A DNA stretch of 18,721 nt from JAAZNV01 sp049297375 (GCA_049297375.1 JBAQUF010000040.1:1-18721); one strand, 5' to 3'. Counted from the stretch's first letter, positions 7,533 through 14,671 are shown. The notes: generated by a model from the sequence alone, not told the origin. A program made the numbers and translations.

Positions 7533-7676
7533 CCTACCTGTAATGGAGAGATAAGGTACTGCTTATTAATACTGCATCATTCTTTCTGTTTGTTTTTATT
7601 GTATTGGCGTTTGTACTTGTGTTTGGAAGTGTAGATGCTAATACACTAAGATAGGGTACTTTGAAATATGAATAAC

Positions 7677-7739
7677 AGGTTTCCTTACTTGTCTTGACCA
7701 TGTAGAGATACGTGTTTGTCAGGATGGGTGAGGAAACCT
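7677..7739 (+). ncRNA. Long leader hairpin with GAGA tetraloop
   Basis: 7677-7698 pairs continuously with 7718-7739 (22 bp, outer 9 bp perfect Watson-Crick AGGTTTCCT/AGGAAACCT, inner part with several G.U pairs). Then a UUU bulge (7715-7717) and 6 bp (7699-7704/7709-7714) closed by GAGA (7705-7708), a GNRA loop. The G.U pairs form only in plus-strand RNA. It has no U-tract after it, so it is not a terminator. It ends 32 nt before the ATG at 7772, with an AAGGAG Shine-Dalgarno at 7758-7763. A nine-codon frame (ATG 7668 to TGA 7695-7697) covers its 5' arm. Confidence 0.7.
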
Positions 7740-7771
7740 AAGAAATAAATAAATAAAAAGGAGAAGAGAAA

Positions 7772-8584
7772 ATGAGTACTAAGACTAGTTCTGGTAAACC
7801 AGAAAAAAAGCCTGATATTAAAAAAATTGAAAAAGATATAGAGGCTAAACGACGGAATGGCAGCACGCCAAAACCTATTGCAAAAACTACGAAAACGCAG
7901 AATAACACTGATGCGAAGCCGGCAGGGGCTCCAGAACCAAAAAAATCAACCACCTCTTTTGTTGAAAAGAAGAAATGTCCTCTGATTCTGAGGATCTTTC
8001 TTATCATCTTGGTGGGATTGGTGATTTGGTTTCTGATGTTCACATTTTCCCACAAGGTTGGGTCAAATCAACAGTCGACATTACCAAGTCTCGCCACTGC
8101 TGATACCCCTGAAGAATCCACTGAAGTGGTAGTGGAGAAGAAATCCTTAATGGTCATTGGACGGGATGATGTCTATCAAGTGATTGATACTGCTGTTCGA
8201 TCAAAGACTTTTCAACCTGCTTGGCCGGAAGGGACGGATCAGACGTCAGTTGGTTATTCCAATCCTGAAGAATTTCCGGATGGAAGAACCTTCATGACCA
8301 GAAGTCAGAGTAACCCGAATGAGGTAATGGCATTTGTAGCTCGATGTATATCAATTAATAATGGGCCACAATACTGTCATTCGGATGAATCAGGAGCTTT
8401 GGTTGGTTTGATCATTGGGCATCCTGATGGTGAATACCCGGTTAAGCTTTGGGATGCAGAGTTAAAAACTTTGACAATCCCTGGTGGTGCAGAAAATTGG
8501 AAAGCTTACATTTATGAGCTCGCCAATTTTATAAGTGCTAATAAGGGCGGAAAGCTTGTAGAAATACTAGGATCCGCCAAATAA
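7772..8584 (+). CDS. Single-span membrane protein of unknown function (270 aa)
   Basis: I do not recognise a family. Residues 1-68 are low-complexity and rich in K, P, T and E (predicted cytoplasmic); about 69-92 form one hydrophobic span (LILRIFLIILVGLVIWFLMF); 93-125 is a Ser/Thr/Glu-rich linker; 125-270 form an outer globular domain with two cysteines nine residues apart (ARCISINNGPQYCHS) that could form a disulfide. Orientation is inferred from the lack of a cleavable signal and from positive residues before the span. The start has a strong Shine-Dalgarno (AAGGAG, 8 nt upstream). Base composition and codons differ from the neighbours: five of eight arginines noted use CGN. It is bracketed by two long hairpins and ends before a terminator at 8698, so it forms its own unit. 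Confidence 0.75.
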   Translation: MSTKTSSGKPEKKPDIKKIEKDIEAKRRNGSTPKPIAKTTKTQNNTDAKPAGAPEPKKSTTSFVEKKKCPLILRIFLIILVGLVIWFLMFTFSHKVGSNQQSTLPSLATADTPEESTEVVVEKKSLMVIGRDDVYQVIDTAVRSKTFQPAWPEGTDQTSVGYSNPEEFPDGRTFMTRSQSNPNEVMAFVARCISINNGPQYCHSDESGALVGLIIGHPDGEYPVKLWDAELKTLTIPGGAENWKAYIYELANFISANKGGKLVEILGSAK

Positions 8585-8604
8585 TCCTCACCCGTAAGAA
8601 GCTA

Positions 8605-8648
8605 GGAACTTGTGAAGAAAATAGATGAAAATCTACTTCACAAGTTCC
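8605..8648 (+). ncRNA. Long hairpin with GAAA tetraloop after the 270-aa gene
   Basis: A perfect 13-bp stem (GGAACTTGTGAAG 8605-8617 with CTTCACAAGTTCC 8636-8648), then an AAAA bulge (8618-8621) and 5 bp (8622-8626/8631-8635) closed by GAAA, a GNRA loop. Flanking GCT/AGC (8601-8603/8651-8653) could extend it. No T-run follows, so it is not an intrinsic terminator; the real terminator is 50 nt further on. The design (long stem, one-sided bulge, short stem, GNRA loop) echoes the hairpin before the same gene. Confidence 0.7.
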
Positions 8649-8697
8649 GCAGCCTTAAGAGTATAAAGTTATTTGTACTTTTAAATCTGCAAATTTC

Positions 8698-8736
8698 AAA
8701 AATTACCACCTTTCTTTAAAGAGGTGGTAATTTTTT
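8698..8736 (+). terminator. Intrinsic terminator
   Basis: 8698-8711 pairs with 8722-8735 (AAAAATTACCACCT with AGGTGGTAATTTTT, 14 bp), with a short loop and a T6 tract partly inside the stem. It closes the 270-aa gene unit. The A/T-symmetrical arms could also act on the minus strand, but no minus gene is near. Confidence 0.85.
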
Positions 8737-8743
8737 GTACAAT
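8715..8743 (+). promoter_or_regulatory. Promoter of the glycosyltransferase gene, overlapping the terminator
   Basis: TTTAAA (8715-8720, in the terminator loop), 17-nt spacer, TACAAT (8738-8743). The start would be near 8750, only about 8 nt before the ATG at 8758, which has no Shine-Dalgarno; the mRNA would be nearly leaderless. Confidence 0.5.
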
Positions 8744-8757
8744 TAGATGGTAAAACA

Positions 8758-10059
8758 ATGAAAATAACTGCCTTAAACAAATACAATAAATCGGAGAATA
8801 TAATTATTATTTCCAACTATCCTACGTTTGATAAAAATGATTCAATGGGAAACATAAATGGTGTGTCGAAATACACCTATAATCTTGTGTCTGAGCTAGG
8901 TAGAGAAATGGAAGCTACTGGTGGAAAAATAGTAATATTAGCTGATTTAGTTTCAAACTCTAAACCTTGCTCTTATGAGGAAGATGGTATTCTCATCGTT
9001 AGATGCTGGAGAAAAGATGATAGGTTTGTTTTCAAAAATATTGTTTCAGTGGTAAATAAATTTAAAAAGATAAACAAGATATTTGTTCATTTCGAGTTTA
9101 ATTTATATGGGAATATGTTAACTACACTGCTGTTTCCAAACTTTATTAGGAACTTAAGAGTAAGACATAAGAGCATATCTTTATTGCTCCACCAAGTTGT
9201 AAAAGATCTTGGGGAGTTAAGTGGCCATCTGGGTTTAGAGAATAATTCCTTAAAAATAAAGATATTAAACAAAGGTATTAAATCTTTCTATTGGACACTC
9301 CTAGGTTCTGCAAACAAAATTATTGTGCACGATCTTATATTCAAAGATAGATTATGTGAAATTAGAACCAAAAATCCAATTTTTGTCATTCCCCACGGTA
9401 TGATTGACAACTCTGATTACTGTGAAATTACAGATCCAAGGTCAAAAATCGGTCTTAGAAAAAAAGATTTTGTGATCTTGGTTTTTGGTTTTTTAACTTG
9501 GTACAAGGGGAGTGATTGGATTGCAAAGCAGTTTGTGAATTACTACAAGAAAACTGGTGATGACTCTATTAAATTAATACTTGCTGGTGGTAGAAGTGCT
9601 AATTTAAAAGATAGAGAATTCTATCAAAAATATTACTTTAACTTATTAAATACTATTGAAAACTATCCGAATATTATTCATACAGGATTTATCCCAGATG
9701 AGGATGTTCAAGATTTCTATTGTGCATCTGATGTAGTTGTATTCCCTTACAGAACTCATATGAGCGCAAGTGGACCATTTTCCTTAGCCTTGTCTTACGA
9801 TAGACCGTTCTTAATGTCCAGTGAAGTATCTAGTGTTTTGGATACTCCCGATATCAAATTAATTATGACTGATATAGGAATAGAAAAGAATGAGTTAATA
9901 TTTAGCTTAAATAAACCAGGAGATATGTTTGATAAAATAGGTAAGTTAATTGAGAGTAGAAAGAGAAGGGATTTAATGTCAAATTTATCTGAGAAGGTTA
10001 AGGAAGAAAGAGAGTGGGGAAAAACTGCTAGTAAGTTTTTATCAATAATTAATGCTTAA
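8758..10059 (+). CDS. Family 4-like (GT-B) glycosyltransferase
   Basis: The 433-aa product looks like a GT-B retaining glycosyltransferase of the GT4 group. The N-terminal half starts with a Rossmann-like strand (IIIISNYPTF) and a glycine-rich acceptor loop (NINGVSKYTYNLVSEL); the hinge region carries FVIPHGMIDN near residue 210; the C-terminal half has VFGFLTWYKGSDWI, LILAGGRS and IIHTGFIPDEDVQDFYCASDVVVFPY, typical of GT4 nucleotide-sugar binding. The usual E-x7-E segment appears as SASGPFSLALSYDRPFL, without the second Glu pattern, so sugar specificity and activity are unsure. Likely adds a sugar to an envelope glycan or lipid carrier. It overlaps the next gene by 8 nt, so the two are probably translated together and work in one pathway. 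Confidence 0.82.
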   Translation: MKITALNKYNKSENIIIISNYPTFDKNDSMGNINGVSKYTYNLVSELGREMEATGGKIVILADLVSNSKPCSYEEDGILIVRCWRKDDRFVFKNIVSVVNKFKKINKIFVHFEFNLYGNMLTTLLFPNFIRNLRVRHKSISLLLHQVVKDLGELSGHLGLENNSLKIKILNKGIKSFYWTLLGSANKIIVHDLIFKDRLCEIRTKNPIFVIPHGMIDNSDYCEITDPRSKIGLRKKDFVILVFGFLTWYKGSDWIAKQFVNYYKKTGDDSIKLILAGGRSANLKDREFYQKYYFNLLNTIENYPNIIHTGFIPDEDVQDFYCASDVVVFPYRTHMSASGPFSLALSYDRPFLMSSEVSSVLDTPDIKLIMTDIGIEKNELIFSLNKPGDMFDKIGKLIESRKRRDLMSNLSEKVKEEREWGKTASKFLSIINA

Positions 10060-13000
10060 GTTATTAAAAAAATACTACCCAGAATTATTTTTACTCGGAA
10101 TTGTGGGTTTCATATTTGCTAGAAATTATGTTCCTGGAACTTATCTTATTGGATGGGATAGTCTCCAAACAGAATTTTATCCTTGGTTGGCTGTAAAGAG
10201 ATCACTCTTCTCCGTTTGGGAAGAGTATCAAAGCTTTGGTCTTCCAACGGGTATGGCTCATGCCGCTGACTTAGTTAGAGCCTTGTTTTTGTACTTTCTG
10301 TCTTTTGTAATTAACAAAAGCTTACTTAGGTATATTTTTCATCACCTAGTGCTTTTACTAGGCGGTATTGGCGCCTATAATCTCTTTAATTACTTGGGAT
10401 TTAAATCCAAAAAATCGCCCTTTGTGCTTTTGGGAGCAACTTTTTATATTTTGAATTTGGGAACAGCACAAATGTTTGGACTTCCGTTCGAACCTTTTTC
10501 AGTATTTTTTGCGTTTCTGCCATGGGAAATTTTATTTTTTATAAATTATATAGAAGATAAAAGTCGTTCAAAGAAGAGTTTGCTTTTGTTCATACTTACT
10601 AATATTCTTGCCACACCTCAAGCTTATCAGCAGTCACAGTTTTTAGTTTATGTACTAGTTATTTCTTTAATAGCACTTGGTATTGTTATAAAAAGGGTTG
10701 TATCTGGTAGCAAGAAAGAGGTACCCATTTACATTAAGAATACTTTTTCTGCACTATTAGTTATATTTATTATTAATTCGTTCTGGATTTTACCTCAGAT
10801 TTACTCTTTAAGATCCTCAGTAGATTTGGCCAAGCAGGCAAAGATCAACCAGTTGGCCACAGATACATTAATAAATCGTAACGTAGAGAAGGGCAAAGTA
10901 CAGTATTTGGCTAGGTTTGAAAACTTTTATTACGATCTAAGAGACACAGACGGTAACTACCTTTTTTCTTCTTGGAAAAGCTACTTTAACAATAAATATG
11001 CGTTTATTTTATCGTATGTTCCCTTTGTATTTATAATCATTGGATTGGTATTTGGGAAAAAGAAATACGCTACTTCCCTCATTAGTGTTTTTGTACTCAT
11101 ATCATTTATTTTCTTAAGTGGGACAATTCCTTTATCCATAGCAGGGGAATACCTAAGAAAAGCTTCCATGCTAGGGCAAATATTTAGGTCTCCCTTCACC
11201 AAATTTGTTTTTCCTTACGTTTTGATTTGTGCATACTTCTTTGCTCTTGGTTTAGAAGCTGTATATAGCAAAAGTTTAGGTTTGTTATTTAAAGGACGTT
11301 TATCAGATCTATCTATTATTTTGTACTTTATTTCAACCTTTGCTCTCATTTTGTTTATAAATATACCAGCACTAAAAGGAAATTTATTCCTTCCACAAAT
11401 GAAAATAAAAGTTCCAGATCAATATATTCAGCTTATGGAATACTTTAAAGGAGAAGATAAGAATAGTAGAATTGCTCTTTTGCCTGATTATACCTTCTGG
11501 GGATGGTTCCAAAACAATTGGGGATATGATGGTTCAGGATTCTTGTGGTATGGAATAGAACAGCCTGTTATATCAAGAACTTTTGATGTCTGGAGCAAGG
11601 AGAGTGAAAGCTACTTTTGGGAGATAAAAAGAGCAATAGAATCTCAAAACTCTGAAGATTTTAAGAAGATACTTGATAAATATGATGTGGATTACCTTGT
11701 AATAGATTACTCTTTGAATCCTGTTACATCGGTGGAGTCTGGTCTTCAGTACGATCAAATATCAGAGATCATTAGGAACAGTACTGATATAGCTCTTGTT
11801 AAGAGTTTCCAAAATATTGATGTATTTAAAATTTCTCATTCCTTTGAAATTAACAAATTTTTCTCAATTGTCCTTGACCTTCCAAATGTGGGTCCAGGTT
11901 ATGATTTAACGGATTATGACAACGCCTATGTTGACTTGGGAAATTACTACACTGATTCTAAGTCGAAGTACGATGTTATTTACCCATTTATTGACCTTAT
12001 GACCCAAACAGATAGGTTTAATAAGCAGTGGGAGATAAGTGAGAAGGGCGATAGTTTTATAGTTAGTGCAAATATCGAAGGTGTAAACTTAGGTGACTAC
12101 ATTATTGTTGAAAACAATATTCCTTTAAAAGCAAAGATCTTTGATGGAGAAAATATCATTTACTACGATCTAACAAGCAATATTTCTATTCAAGACGAAA
12201 AACTTACTGTAAGTATTAAAAAGGTGCTAGTAGAAAGTATCCTTGTTGAAAATATGAGCTTGGTAAATTGCAGAAATAGTTTAATGGATTTTGGAAAAGT
12301 AGATACCCTAGATAATATTTTACAAATCTACGCAAAGAATAGGTCGGCTGCTTGTTTTAGCTACAATAGACCCTTCTTGGCTCATTGGAATAGTTACCTT
12401 GTTAAAGTTGATTCGGAAAATATTTCAGGTGAACCCTTGTTTTTCTACATTGTAGGAAGTAAATCAAACACTCAGTCTAAAATAGAGAATAATCTACCTT
12501 CTGGATTAAGGTACTTCATTCTAGGAAGTGGAAATTACTTTGATGATGGTTATACATTTGGTTTTCAAAATATCTCCTACGTTGGGGAGATTTCGGAAAA
12601 CAAACTTAAAGGCTTGGAGGTGTACCTCTTTCCATTTGATTATTTAAAGAATATAAAACTTGTGAACAAAAGTACAAAAATAGCTTCTTCTAGATTTTCT
12701 ACATTATCAGATTTAAAAAAGATTAATTATTTCACCTACTACTTAAAACAAGGTGATATTTTCCATAATTCCTTGGTACTTTATCAGGCCTTTGATAGGG
12801 GTTGGTTAGCTGTTTGTAATCTTAAAGTTTGTGATGCAAGACATGTGAAGATTAACGGTTGGGCGAACGGTTGGTTGTTTAAGGAAACCGTGCCGAGCGA
12901 AGTTCTGATAATTTATTGGCCGCAATTACTTCAATTTTTAGGATTCTTTTTACTCCTTATTCTATTAGTTCTTGTAGGTTTCTGTAAAAGGAAATCAAGG

Positions 13001-13075
13001 GCTAGTGTAGTAAATGCTGTAGAACCAACAAAAGAACACACGCATTTAGGATCCCATAGTGTTGACAAAGAATAA
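10052..13075 (+). CDS. Large polytopic membrane protein, probable GT-C/YfhO-like glycosyltransferase
   Basis: The 1007-aa protein has about ten or more hydrophobic spans in residues 10-430, a large soluble region (about 440-960) and a final span near 965-988 followed by a basic tail (CKRKSRA). The first loop after span 1 has GWDSLQTEFYPWL with D36; an acidic residue in this loop is a catalytic feature of GT-C lipid-linked-sugar transferases. The layout resembles YfhO-like and arabinofuranosyltransferase-like proteins, but I cannot assign one family. The outer domain contains repeated beta-rich text and no clear enzyme motif. It overlaps the glycosyltransferase gene by 8 nt with no own Shine-Dalgarno, suggesting coupling. 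Its last codons contain the next gene's promoter. Function in envelope polysaccharide or glycoprotein synthesis is inference. Confidence 0.75.
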   Translation: MLKLLKKYYPELFLLGIVGFIFARNYVPGTYLIGWDSLQTEFYPWLAVKRSLFSVWEEYQSFGLPTGMAHAADLVRALFLYFLSFVINKSLLRYIFHHLVLLLGGIGAYNLFNYLGFKSKKSPFVLLGATFYILNLGTAQMFGLPFEPFSVFFAFLPWEILFFINYIEDKSRSKKSLLLFILTNILATPQAYQQSQFLVYVLVISLIALGIVIKRVVSGSKKEVPIYIKNTFSALLVIFIINSFWILPQIYSLRSSVDLAKQAKINQLATDTLINRNVEKGKVQYLARFENFYYDLRDTDGNYLFSSWKSYFNNKYAFILSYVPFVFIIIGLVFGKKKYATSLISVFVLISFIFLSGTIPLSIAGEYLRKASMLGQIFRSPFTKFVFPYVLICAYFFALGLEAVYSKSLGLLFKGRLSDLSIILYFISTFALILFINIPALKGNLFLPQMKIKVPDQYIQLMEYFKGEDKNSRIALLPDYTFWGWFQNNWGYDGSGFLWYGIEQPVISRTFDVWSKESESYFWEIKRAIESQNSEDFKKILDKYDVDYLVIDYSLNPVTSVESGLQYDQISEIIRNSTDIALVKSFQNIDVFKISHSFEINKFFSIVLDLPNVGPGYDLTDYDNAYVDLGNYYTDSKSKYDVIYPFIDLMTQTDRFNKQWEISEKGDSFIVSANIEGVNLGDYIIVENNIPLKAKIFDGENIIYYDLTSNISIQDEKLTVSIKKVLVESILVENMSLVNCRNSLMDFGKVDTLDNILQIYAKNRSAACFSYNRPFLAHWNSYLVKVDSENISGEPLFFYIVGSKSNTQSKIENNLPSGLRYFILGSGNYFDDGYTFGFQNISYVGEISENKLKGLEVYLFPFDYLKNIKLVNKSTKIASSRFSTLSDLKKINYFTYYLKQGDIFHNSLVLYQAFDRGWLAVCNLKVCDARHVKINGWANGWLFKETVPSEVLIIYWPQLLQFLGFFLLLILLVLVGFCKRKSRASVVNAVEPTKEHTHLGSHSVDKE

Positions 13076-13090
13076 TTTTTAGGCTATAAT
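13062..13090 (+). promoter_or_regulatory. Consensus promoter of the LPXTG protein gene
   Basis: TTGACA (13062-13067), 17-nt spacer, TATAAT (13085-13090): a full match to the sigma-70 consensus, partly inside the 3' end of the preceding gene. Predicted start near 13097; leader about 133 nt. Confidence 0.85.
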
Positions 13091-13099
13091 CCTTCTACA

Positions 13100-13124
13100 A
13101 AGTTGGTTATTAACAAATCAACTT
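13100..13124 (+). other. Hairpin at the 5' end of the LPXTG mRNA
   Basis: AAGTTGGTT (13100-13108) pairs with AATCAACTT (13116-13124), 9 bp with a 7-nt loop, within a few nt of the predicted transcript start. A second inverted repeat, TTCATAT/ATATGAA (13167-13173/13191-13197), lies further down the leader. A 5'-terminal hairpin may stabilise the transcript; this is inference. Confidence 0.4.
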
Positions 13125-13229
13125 ATTTACGTAGAGTACCAATTTCCTGCCGTACAACTTAATAGTTTCATATTCTATAACTGTGAAAGTATATGAATTC
13201 TGATGCTATTTAGTAAGTAGGTAAAATAG

Positions 13230-13841
13230 ATGAATAAAAATAATATAAAGTTAATAGGAATATTTGCAACTTTATCAATACTTTTGACCTTATCTACTAA
13301 GCCAGTATTTGCTGGACAGTACGGTGAGGATGAATGCGATGATTGCAATACAAGATTTAGAATCACTAAAGAAGTGAGAACATCTGGTGATACATCTTGG
13401 AAAGATAAGGTAACAGATGTTAAAGAAGGGGAAATAGTTGAATTTAGAGTTACTGTAAAAAACAAAAGTGATGATGAAACTGATGATGCTGATAACATGG
13501 AAACCAAAGACTTTTTACCTGATGAAATGGAAAAGGTTGGAGGTAATGGATTAACTGAAGAATTCGATGATTTTAATCCTGGAGAAACAAGAACCTTTAT
13601 TATTACTGCTAAGGTAAAGGGTAGTGAATACGATAGAGATGTTAAGTTTGAGAAATGTGTAGTAAATAAAGTAGAGCTTAGATGGGAAGATGATTATGAA
13701 GGTTCAGACACAGCTACTGTTTGCTACGGTAACATAGAACCTTCCGAGCTTCCTAAGACTGGAGCAGTGGATACTTTAGCAATAGTTGGTTTAGGATTCT
13801 TAACGATTGGTTTTATAACCAAGAAGAAATTTAGTAAATAA
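13230..13841 (+). CDS. LPXTG-anchored surface protein
   Basis: The 203-aa product has a signal peptide (basic MNKNNIK, hydrophobic 8-22, likely cleavage after KPVFA, residue 28), a very acidic beta-rich body with DUF11-like phrases (VKEGEIVEFRVTVKNKSD, FNPGETRTFIITAKVKG), and a sorting signal: LPKTG at 174-178, a hydrophobic span (about 182-197) and a basic tail KKKFSK. The sortase would cut between T177 and G178 and attach the protein to a cell-wall or other envelope acceptor. Four cysteines remain in the mature part (C36, C39 and two later), which could form disulfides. The matching sortase gene is next. It has the only fully consensus promoter in the window, suggesting high expression. Weak TAGGT RBS before the ATG. 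Confidence 0.88.
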   Translation: MNKNNIKLIGIFATLSILLTLSTKPVFAGQYGEDECDDCNTRFRITKEVRTSGDTSWKDKVTDVKEGEIVEFRVTVKNKSDDETDDADNMETKDFLPDEMEKVGGNGLTEEFDDFNPGETRTFIITAKVKGSEYDRDVKFEKCVVNKVELRWEDDYEGSDTATVCYGNIEPSELPKTGAVDTLAIVGLGFLTIGFITKKKFSK

Positions 13842-13846
13842 TTAAT

Positions 13847-13919
13847 GCCTCTTGCTTGGGCAGGAGGCAGAATGGTTGGGTTTGGCTTGTCCTTACGCGA
13901 CCATTCTGTCTCTTGCCTA
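13847..13919 (+). promoter_or_regulatory. Two mutually exclusive hairpins between LPXTG and sortase genes
   Basis: Strand A (13847-13855, GCCTCTTGC) pairs perfectly (one G.U) with B (13860-13868, GCAGGAGGC), loop TTGG. B is also inside 13857-13878, which pairs with 13898-13919 in a 22-bp stem (four G.U, loop 19 nt). A and the distal arm share CTCTTGC, so they compete for the same partner. The long stem ends 11 nt before the sortase ATG at 13931; no U-tract follows, which argues against an attenuator-terminator and for control of processing or translation. Confidence 0.6.
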
Positions 13920-13930
13920 AACATTATCTC

Positions 13931-14614
13931 ATGACTAAACCATCCAAATCAATAAATCATAAAAAGTTTCTTATGCTCACATTAACTTTGTTAGTTCTGT
14001 TTTCCTTATTATCTTTAATTCTTTTTTCAAACATTTTTAATTTAAACAATACGAACTTAAATATTAAATTTAAACTACCTGATCTTTTTACTAATCTCTC
14101 TAATAAAAAAGAAAATATAGTTGAGGTAGAGAAGTATTCTGTTTTTGCAGATGAGCTTCATCCAATATATGGAACTCCTAAAAAGCTTTTAATTGACTCT
14201 TTAGGTATAAACATTAACATAGAGCCGGTAGGGGTGGATTTAAATGGTTATTTGGAAACTCCTAAGGATTGGAGCGTAGCTGGTTGGTACCAAAAGAGTG
14301 CTAGACCTGCTGAAACCGGCAACCTCCTTATAAACGCCCATTATGATAATAGCCTAGGAAACCCTGCTGCGTTTTATAGGTTGAAAAATATAAAACTAGG
14401 TGATAAAGTATCCGTACTTGATAGCTATGGTAAGGATTATGTCTACACAGTAGTAGATACTTATTACCTAGATATAGATGATCCAGAGAGATTAAAAGTT
14501 TTTGAAGTGTTTGATAAAGACAAATCTGCCATGACATTAATTACATGTGGTGGAGTTTGGAATGGAAACACTTATGATAAAAGATTTGTAGTAAATGCAG
14601 AGCTTATTCAATAA
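13931..14614 (+). CDS. Sortase (class E/F-like transpeptidase)
   Basis: From ATG 13931 the product is 227 aa: a basic N-terminus, an uncleaved membrane anchor (about residues 13-35, MLTLTLLVLFSLLSLILF), a linker, then a sortase beta-barrel. Catalytic residues are visible: H137 in INAHYDN, C206 in TLITCGG and R218 in YDKRFVV. The short TLITCGG...RFVV C-terminal signature fits class E/F-like sortases better than class A. It would cleave the LPKTG of the upstream protein and join it to an acceptor amine. A TTG start at 13856 would extend the frame by 25 codons, but that stretch is the hairpin region and the resulting N-terminus hides the anchor, so I reject it. No Shine-Dalgarno; long hairpins flank the gene on both sides. 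Confidence 0.88.
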   Translation: MTKPSKSINHKKFLMLTLTLLVLFSLLSLILFSNIFNLNNTNLNIKFKLPDLFTNLSNKKENIVEVEKYSVFADELHPIYGTPKKLLIDSLGININIEPVGVDLNGYLETPKDWSVAGWYQKSARPAETGNLLINAHYDNSLGNPAAFYRLKNIKLGDKVSVLDSYGKDYVYTVVDTYYLDIDDPERLKVFEVFDKDKSAMTLITCGGVWNGNTYDKRFVVNAELIQ

Positions 14615-14622
14615 GAATGAGT

Positions 14623-14671
14623 CCTGAAGTTGGGAGGTAGCTCGGGGCAGTGGCTATCTCCCATCTTTAGG
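14623..14671 (+). ncRNA. Long hairpin after the sortase gene
   Basis: 14623-14641 pairs with 14653-14671: 18 of 19 positions pair (two G.U, one U.U mismatch at 14630/14664) around an 11-nt loop, 8 nt after the sortase stop. The following bases (AAATTTGTTAAAG) are not a proper U-tract, so it is at best a poor terminator. From here to 14852 I see only two TATAAT-like boxes (14685 and 14814 regions) and no gene. Confidence 0.65.

Noticed and set aside
7336..8584. RHH gene plus 270-aa gene as a toxin-antitoxin pair
   Set aside because: The second gene has its own promoter and a leader of over 200 nt, is far larger than usual toxins and shows no toxin motif; coupling is absent.
8605..8648. Reading this hairpin as an intrinsic terminator
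   Set aside because: The bases after it are GCAGCC with no T-run, and a proper terminator follows at 8698-8736.
13856..13930. Upstream TTG start extending the sortase by 25 codons
   Set aside because: The stretch is fully used by the competing hairpins, has no Shine-Dalgarno, and the ATG at 13931 gives a standard basic N-terminus plus membrane anchor.
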